This document shows, piece by piece, positions 59,520-64,000 of a stretch of DNA of 64,000 nucleotides. The stretch is from UBA4615 sp964399635 (GTDB lineage Bacteria > Pseudomonadota > Gammaproteobacteria > Burkholderiales > Burkholderiaceae_E). The stretch spans positions 4,767 through 68,766 of the forward strand of contig CAYNRU010000050.1 of assembly GCA_964399635.1 (NCBI GenBank). The letters run 5' to 3'. Each line of letters starts with the position of its first letter. Positions within the stretch are counted from its first letter, which is position 1. The position numbers were made by a program, and so were the translations under genes. The notes beneath the pieces were generated by a model that was not told the DNA's origin, did not search any database, and worked only from the letters and a program-made list of their open reading frames with translations.

Positions 59520-60077
59520 ATGAGGCTCTGGCTGGTCCGTCATCCGCGCCCGGACGTGGTGGCGGGGCTGTGCTACGGGGCCACCGACGTGCCGATCGTC
59601 GACGCCCACCTCGACGAGCTGCTGGGCGTGCTGCCCGCCCGGCTGCCGCGCCACGCCGACCTCTACAGCAGTCCGCTCGGCCGCTGCCTGCGCCTGGCGC
59701 GCGGGCTGGAGCGGCACGGCTTCGCCATCGCGCGGACCGACCCCCGACTGCGCGAGATGGACTTCGGCCACTGGGAGGGCCGGACCTGGTCGGAGGTGCC
59801 ACGCGAGCAGATCGACGCATGGCGCGACGACATCGTGCGCTACGTGCCGCCCGGCGGCGAGTCGGTCGCCGCGCTCGCGCAGCGCGGGCGGGCGTTCGTC
59901 GAGGAGCTGCCCGAGGGGCGCGAGGCCATCCTCGTCACGCATGCGGGCGTCATGCAGACCCTGCTGCGCACGCTGCGCGACCTGCCGCTCGCGCAGCTCG
60001 CCGGCCACCGGATCGAGTACGGGCAGGTGATCGGCCTGCAGCGCGACGGCGCCGGCTGGACCCTGCTCCCGGACTGA
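59520..60077 (+). CDS. cobC: Alpha-ribazole phosphatase-like histidine phosphatase
   Basis: A 185-residue histidine phosphatase. The catalytic motif is WLVRHPRPDVVAGLCYGATD, where RHP replaces the common RHG. DLYSSPLGRCLRLARGLERH, REMDFGHWEGRTWSEVPREQ (acid) and ILVTHAGVMQTLLRTL (second histidine) complete the fold. Downstream of cobS it most likely removes the phosphate from alpha-ribazole phosphate. Confidence 0.88.
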   Translation: MRLWLVRHPRPDVVAGLCYGATDVPIVDAHLDELLGVLPARLPRHADLYSSPLGRCLRLARGLERHGFAIARTDPRLREMDFGHWEGRTWSEVPREQIDAWRDDIVRYVPPGGESVAALAQRGRAFVEELPEGREAILVTHAGVMQTLLRTLRDLPLAQLAGHRIEYGQVIGLQRDGAGWTLLPD

Positions 60078-60179
60078 GCCGGCACGCCGGCCGCGTCCGT
60101 CGTCGCAGGCCGCAGCCCGCGCCACGCCCGCGTCGTTTCGTCGCACGGCGGGAGATACGGCCAGACACAGCCGCCCAGA

Positions 60180-61331
60180 ATGCGTCTCCACCCAACGAAC
60201 TCGAGCGCCATGTCGCCCACTCCTCAGCCCCTGCCCGTCCTCGCGCCCGCGCCGGCGTCGGCCCTCGCCGCGCTGCTCGCCGGCATACTGCTGGTCGGCT
60301 CGCTGCTCGCCGCCGCGCTGCCGGCGGCGGCCAGCGCGGCCGAGGTCGGCTGGCGGACCTTCAGCGTCCCCTCCGGCGCCGACGAACCCACGCCGACGAC
60401 GGTCGCGCTCTGGTATCCGACGACCGTGCCCCCGCGCACGACGCCGATGGGCCCGTTCGAGGTCCGCGCCGCGATCGGCGCGCCGGCGGCGTCGCAGACC
60501 GCCGGGCTGGTGCTGCTGAGCCATGGCACGGGCGGCAGCGAGCTCGCCCACGCCCGGCTCGCCGAGGCGCTCGCGCGCCGCGGCTGGATGGTCGCCGCGC
60601 TGCGCCATCCGCGCGACAACTGGCAGGACGCGTCGCTGCTCGCGCGCACGCCCGAGCGCTACTTCGAGCTTCGGCCCCGGCAGGCGAGCCGCGTGCTAGA
60701 CGCGCTGCTCGCCGACCCCGCCATCGGCCCCCGGATCGCGGCCGACGCACGCGGCCCGCGGATCGCGGCGATCGGTCACTCGGCCGGCGGCTACACCGTG
60801 CTCGCGCTCGCCGGCGCCCGCCCCGACCCCGCGCGGATCGCGTCGCACTGCCGCGCCAACCGCGCCGAGGATCCGCTGTTCTGCTCGATGCGGCGCGACG
60901 CGACCGACCCGTCGGCGACCCGCGGCGAGCCGGCTCCCGCCCTACCGGACCTCACCGACCCGCGCGTGCGCGCCGCGGTCGCGCTGGCGCCGGTGGGCGC
61001 CGTGCTGGACGAGGACTCGCTCACGCGCGTCCGGGTACCGATCGCGGTCCACGTGCCGGCGCTCGACCGCTGGCTGGTGCCGCGCTTCCACGGCCTGCGC
61101 GTGGCGGCGGCCGTGCCCGGTGCGCTGCTGGAGGAGGTGCCGAACGCCTGGCACTTTGTGTTCGTCGACACCCCGACGATGGCGATTGCCTCGCCGGACG
61201 GCGACCTGGGCGCCGATCCGCCCGGGTTCGACCGCGCGGCGTACATCGCGGCGCTCGGCCCGCGGGTCGCCGACTTCCTGGACGCCGCGATGGCGCAGGG
61301 CGCCGTCACGCCGCCGCCGGCAACGCGCTGA
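60180..61331 (+). CDS. Exported alpha/beta hydrolase (dienelactone hydrolase/PAF-AH-like)
   Basis: About 383 residues from ATG 60180; ATG 60210 is also possible, but the longer form supplies a positive charge ahead of the hydrophobic segment (ALAALLAGILLVGSLLAAAL), which ends AAASA. The body has LVLLSHGTGGSELAHARLAE, the nucleophile elbow IAAIGHSAGGYTVLALAG and an acid/histidine region near the C-terminus (NAWHFVFVDTP). This is a periplasmic lipase- or esterase-like protein of the platelet-activating-factor acetylhydrolase type. It is about 100 nt after cobC but unlikely to be part of cobalamin synthesis. Confidence 0.75.
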   Translation: MRLHPTNSSAMSPTPQPLPVLAPAPASALAALLAGILLVGSLLAAALPAAASAAEVGWRTFSVPSGADEPTPTTVALWYPTTVPPRTTPMGPFEVRAAIGAPAASQTAGLVLLSHGTGGSELAHARLAEALARRGWMVAALRHPRDNWQDASLLARTPERYFELRPRQASRVLDALLADPAIGPRIAADARGPRIAAIGHSAGGYTVLALAGARPDPARIASHCRANRAEDPLFCSMRRDATDPSATRGEPAPALPDLTDPRVRAAVALAPVGAVLDEDSLTRVRVPIAVHVPALDRWLVPRFHGLRVAAAVPGALLEEVPNAWHFVFVDTPTMAIASPDGDLGADPPGFDRAAYIAALGPRVADFLDAAMAQGAVTPPPATR

Positions 61332-61348
61332 GACGCTGCCGCGCAGCC

Positions 61349-61380
61349 CGGTCGCGCGGCGCCGCGGCGCCCGCCGACCG
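61349..61380. terminator. GC-rich hairpin between convergent genes
   Basis: CGGTCG (61349-61354) and CGACCG (61375-61380) are exact inverted arms enclosing two self-complementary GGCGCC units. The structure lies between the hydrolase stop and the hslU stop. A T-run is absent, so it may act as a pause or Rho-dependent end. Confidence 0.35.
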
Positions 61381-61382
61381 CG

Positions 61383-62744
61383 CTACAGCACGTAGCGCGC
61401 CAGGTCTTCGTCGCCCGCCAGCTTGGCGAGCCGCTGGTCGACGAAGGCGGCGTCGACCGTCACCGTCTGGCCCGCGTGTCGCGTCGCGAAGAAGGACACC
61501 TCCTCGAGCAGCTTCTCCATCACGGTGTGCAGCCGCCGCGCACCGATGTTCTCGGTGCTCTCGTTGACCGCGAACGCGATCTCCGCCAGCCGCTTGACAC
61601 CCTCTGGGAGGAAGGTCACGCCGACCGACTCGGTGGCGAGCAGCGCCTCGTACTGCCGGGTCAGGCTCGCATCGGTCTCGGTCAGGATGCGCTCGAAGTC
61701 GGCGGCCGACAGCGAGTCGAGCTCGACGCGGATCGGGAAGCGGCCCTGCAGCTCCGGGATCAGGTCCGACGGCTTGGACAGGTGGAAGGCGCCCGACGCG
61801 ATGAACAGGATGTGGTCGGTCCTGACAATGCCGTAGCGGGTGTTGACCGTGGTGCCCTCGACCAGCGGCAGCAGGTCGCGCTGCACGCCCTGGCGCGACA
61901 CATCGGCGCCGGACATCTCGCTGCGCGAGGCGATCTTGTCGATCTCGTCCAGGAACACGATGCCGCTCTGCTCGACGGTGGCCAGCGCACGCAGCTTGAC
62001 CTCCTCGTCGTTGACGAGCTTGGCCGCCTCCTCGTCGCGCAGCACCCGGAGCGCCTCGGCGATCTTCAGCTTGCGGCTCTTGCGCCGTCCGCCCATGCCC
62101 TGGAACATGCCCTGCAGCTGCTGGGAGAGCTCCTCCATGCCGGGCATGCCCGCCATGCCGGGCGTCCCGCCCAGCTCCATCGCGGGCATCGGCACCTGCA
62201 GCTCGAGCTCGATCTCCTTGTCGTCGAGCTCGCCCTCGCGCAGGCGCTTGCGGAACTTCTGGCGGGTGGACGAATCGGGCACCTGCGGCGCAGCGCCCTC
62301 CCCCCCGCCCCCGAAGCCGCCGCCGCGCGGCGGCGGCAGCAGGACGTCCAGCACCCGCTCCTCGGCGGCGTCCATGGCGCGCGACTCGACCTTCTTCATC
62401 TCGGCCTCGCGCACCTGCTTGACGCCGATCTCGGTCAGGTCGCGGATGATCGCGTCGACGTCCTTGCCGACGTAGCCCACCTCGGTGAACTTGGTCGCCT
62501 CGACCTTGATGAAGGGCGCCTGGGCCAGCCGGGCGAGGCGCCGCGCGATCTCTGTCTTGCCGACGCCGGTCGGGCCGATCATCAGGATGTTCTTGGGGGT
62601 GATCTCGTGGCGCAGCGTCTCCTCGACCTGCTGGCGCCGCCAGCGGTTGCGCAGCGCGATCGCCACCGCGCGCTTGGCGCGCTCCTGCCCGATGATGTGC
62701 TTGTCGAGCTCGGAGACGATCTCCTGGGGGGTCATCGTTGTCAT
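61383..62744 (-). CDS. hslU: ATP-dependent protease ATPase subunit HslU
   Basis: A 453-residue AAA+ ATPase. ATG 62744 gives MTTMTPQEIVSELDKHIIGQ, the standard start; an extension to 62972 is unsupported. Walker A is LMIGPTGVGKTEIARRLA, Walker B is IVFLDEIDKIASRS, and sensor and pore residues lie in VEATKFTEVGYVGKDVDAII. A Gly/Met-rich I-domain insert follows. The C-terminal docking tail ends DEDLARYVL, which is needed to activate HslV. hslV, its usual upstream partner, is not present in the 226-nt gap before the divergent ABC transporter. Confidence 0.96.
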   Translation of the reverse strand: MTTMTPQEIVSELDKHIIGQERAKRAVAIALRNRWRRQQVEETLRHEITPKNILMIGPTGVGKTEIARRLARLAQAPFIKVEATKFTEVGYVGKDVDAIIRDLTEIGVKQVREAEMKKVESRAMDAAEERVLDVLLPPPRGGGFGGGGEGAAPQVPDSSTRQKFRKRLREGELDDKEIELELQVPMPAMELGGTPGMAGMPGMEELSQQLQGMFQGMGGRRKSRKLKIAEALRVLRDEEAAKLVNDEEVKLRALATVEQSGIVFLDEIDKIASRSEMSGADVSRQGVQRDLLPLVEGTTVNTRYGIVRTDHILFIASGAFHLSKPSDLIPELQGRFPIRVELDSLSAADFERILTETDASLTRQYEALLATESVGVTFLPEGVKRLAEIAFAVNESTENIGARRLHTVMEKLLEEVSFFATRHAGQTVTVDAAFVDQRLAKLAGDEDLARYVL

Positions 62745-62869
62745 GCGCGCGAGCTTACCCCATGCCCCCGGCCGCGTTGCCGGCCGGGCCGCACGCGGGC
62801 CTCCGGCCCACCCTGGGCCGGCCCCGCGGACGGCGCGCCCGCATGACCCCGTAGCGGCGCTTGGATGCA

Positions 62870-62897
62870 TTGACTCTGCCGGAACCGCACTGATAGT
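62870..62897 (+). promoter_or_regulatory. Candidate sigma-70 promoter of the livGF operon
   Basis: TTGACT (62870-62875) is a near-consensus -35 box and GATAGT (62892-62897) a moderate -10, separated by 16 nt. The predicted start is near 62904, about 67 nt before ATG 62971. A palindromic site follows downstream. Confidence 0.5.
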
Positions 62898-62922
62898 CTT
62901 GCGCACCCCGGAATCAGGCGGT

Positions 62923-62935
62923 TTGTCCGGGACAA
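62923..62935. promoter_or_regulatory. Palindrome TTGTCC-G-GGACAA, candidate operator
   Basis: This perfect 13-bp palindrome lies about 20 nt after the predicted transcription start of the ABC transporter genes, a position where a bound repressor would block elongation or initiation. Its TTGTC/GACAA halves resemble sites of FCD-type GntR regulators, but no such regulator is encoded in the window. Confidence 0.4.
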
Positions 62936-62970
62936 CCTCGGACACCCCGGAAAACAGCGGGCGGAGACTC

Positions 62971-63726
62971 ATGGCGGCCGACTACATCGTCGAGACGCAG
63001 GACCTGTCGATCGACTTCAACGGCTTCTATGCCGTGAAGAGCGTGTCGCTCAGGATCGCCCGCGGATCCATCCACGCGCTGATCGGCCCCAACGGCGCCG
63101 GCAAGACGACGTGCTTCAACCTGATCACGAAGTTCCTGCGGCCCACCGCCGGCAAGATCGTCTACAACGGTCATGACATCACCCGCGCCCGCCCGGCCGA
63201 CGTCGCGCGCCTGGGCATGGTGCGCAGTTTCCAGATCTCCGCGACCTTCCCGCACCTGACCGTGCTCGAGAACGTGCGGATCGCGCTGCAGCGCAAGCTC
63301 GGCAACTCCTTCCACTTCTGGAGCAGCGAGCGCTCGCTGAACGCCCTCGACGCCCGCGCGATGGCGCTGCTCGAGGACGTCGGACTCGAGGAGTACGCCG
63401 GCCTGCAGGCGGTTGAGTTGTCATACGGGCGCAAGCGCGCGCTCGAGATCGCCACGACGCTCGCGCTCGACCCCGAGCTGATGCTGCTCGACGAGCCCAC
63501 CTCCGGCATGGGCCACGAGGACATCGGGCGGATCGCGGCGCTGATCAAGCGGGTCGCGGCCAAGCGCACGGTGCTGATGGTCGAGCACAACCTGTCGGTG
63601 GTGTCCGACCTGTCCGACACGATCACGGTGCTCGCGCGCGGCGAGGTGCTGACCGAGGGGCCCTACGAAACCGTGTCGAAAGACCCGCAGGTCATCGAGG
63701 CTTACATGGGGACGGGACATGCCTGA
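62971..63726 (+). CDS. livG: Branched-chain-type ABC transporter ATP-binding protein (LivG family)
   Basis: A 251-residue ATPase. ATG 62971 follows GGAG by about 7 nt; an upstream extension overlaps hslU. Walker A is LIGPNGAGKTTCFNLITKFL, the Q-loop region is RSFQISATFPHLTVLENVRI, the signature region is ELSYGRKRALEIATTL, Walker B is LMLLDEPTSGMG and the switch histidine is in LMVEHNLSVV. The LSYGRKR form differs slightly from the common LSYGQQR. It powers uptake of branched-chain amino acids, amides or aromatic acids; the partner permeases are outside the window. Confidence 0.9.
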   Translation: MAADYIVETQDLSIDFNGFYAVKSVSLRIARGSIHALIGPNGAGKTTCFNLITKFLRPTAGKIVYNGHDITRARPADVARLGMVRSFQISATFPHLTVLENVRIALQRKLGNSFHFWSSERSLNALDARAMALLEDVGLEEYAGLQAVELSYGRKRALEIATTLALDPELMLLDEPTSGMGHEDIGRIAALIKRVAAKRTVLMVEHNLSVVSDLSDTITVLARGEVLTEGPYETVSKDPQVIEAYMGTGHA

Positions 63727-64000
63727 GGCGCTGCTCGAGGTCAAGGACCTGCACGGGTGGTACGGCGAGAGCCATGTGCTGCACGGGATGTCGTTCACGA
63801 TCCCGGCCGGCGAGGTGGTCACCCTGCTCGGGCGCAACGGCGCCGGCAAGACCACCACCATGCGCGCGGTCATGGGCGTGCTCGGCAAGCGCAAGGGCTC
63901 GGTGAGGTACGAGGGCATCGAGACGGTCGGGTTGCCCTCGAATGTGATCGCCCGCCACGGCATCGGATACTGTCCGGAAGAGCGCGGCATCTTTTCCAGC
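63719..64000 (+). CDS. livF: LivF-type ABC transporter ATPase (partial, cut by window end)
   Basis: The first 94 codons of a second ATPase, starting at ATG 63719 and overlapping livG by 8 nt. VKDLHGWYGESHVLHGMSF leads to Walker A LLGRNGAGKTTTMRAVMGVL, and ARHGIGYCPEERGIFSS is the LivF-type Q-loop region. The rest lies beyond the window. It is certainly the partner of the preceding LivG-like subunit. Confidence 0.9.
   Translation, partial: MPEALLEVKDLHGWYGESHVLHGMSFTIPAGEVVTLLGRNGAGKTTTMRAVMGVLGKRKGSVRYEGIETVGLPSNVIARHGIGYCPEERGIFSS

Noticed and set aside
62745..62970. hslV hidden upstream of hslU
   Set aside because: The gap is only 226 nt, too short for the roughly 540-nt gene, and no frame shows an N-terminal threonine protease sequence.

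Overview
The window reads as a chromosomal segment of a high-GC (about 68-70% by eye) betaproteobacterium, most likely in the order Burkholderiales. The call rests on gene order: DUF2244-ctaC-ctaD-small assembly ORF-ctaG-DUF2970-ctaE, a BioC-like methyltransferase divergent from comF-trmL, gpsA-SH3-secB-grxC-rhodanese divergent from gpmA-S41 protease-moeB, and argB-HAD-slmA. There are no rRNA, tRNA, insertion-sequence or CRISPR features that I can see. Both ends cut a gene: a lipoprotein at the left edge and a LivF-type ABC ATPase at the right edge.

Region 1 (1-6.8 kb) looks exported or polysaccharide-related. It holds a repeat-bearing lipoprotein, a mini Tat-signal protein directly followed by a GMC oxidoreductase, a membrane-anchored DUF2264 protein, and two tandemly duplicated secreted proteins of a family I do not recognise. 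Region 2 (6.8-22.3 kb) is a minus-strand exopolysaccharide locus. The dTDP-rhamnose operon rmlBACD is followed by EpsF/EpsG chain-length genes, a Wzy-like polymerase, a Wzx-like flippase, four GT4-type glycosyltransferases and an RmlD-like reductase. A priming transferase, an outer-membrane export channel and an exosortase are not present. Region 3 (22.6-30.2 kb) carries a fused GtrB-GtrA protein plus a GT-C transferase, then a minus-strand unit with a double-domain GT14-like transferase, an FdtA-like ketoisomerase and a DegT aminotransferase, which together suggest a dTDP-3-amino-3,6-dideoxyhexose. These genes sit inside what is normally one cytochrome oxidase cluster, separating SURF1 and DUF2909 from ctaE.

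Region 4 (30.4-38.1 kb) is the cytochrome c oxidase operon and its usual neighbours. Region 5 (38.1-47.0 kb) is a catabolic/transport block: an IclR regulator divergent from a PhyH dioxygenase and a TRAP transporter, then a thioesterase, a zinc alcohol dehydrogenase, a MetX-like hydrolase, a nitroreductase and a LOG protein. It interrupts the usual trmL-gpsA adjacency. Region 6 (47.1-55.5 kb) is conserved housekeeping: gpsA, secB, grxC, rhodanese, gpmA, S41 protease, moeB, slmA, HAD, argB. Region 7 (55.5-64 kb) holds cobT, cobS and cobC around a hydroxyacid dehydrogenase/HpcH aldolase pair, an exported alpha/beta hydrolase, hslU without hslV beside it, and the start of a branched-chain-type ABC transporter.

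The strongest leads are the double GT14 polypeptide, the fused GtrA/GtrB module, the MshEN-like N-terminus of EpsG, the recently duplicated secreted proteins, and the Tat mini-protein/GMC pair. All identifications come from reading the sequence; no database search was run.
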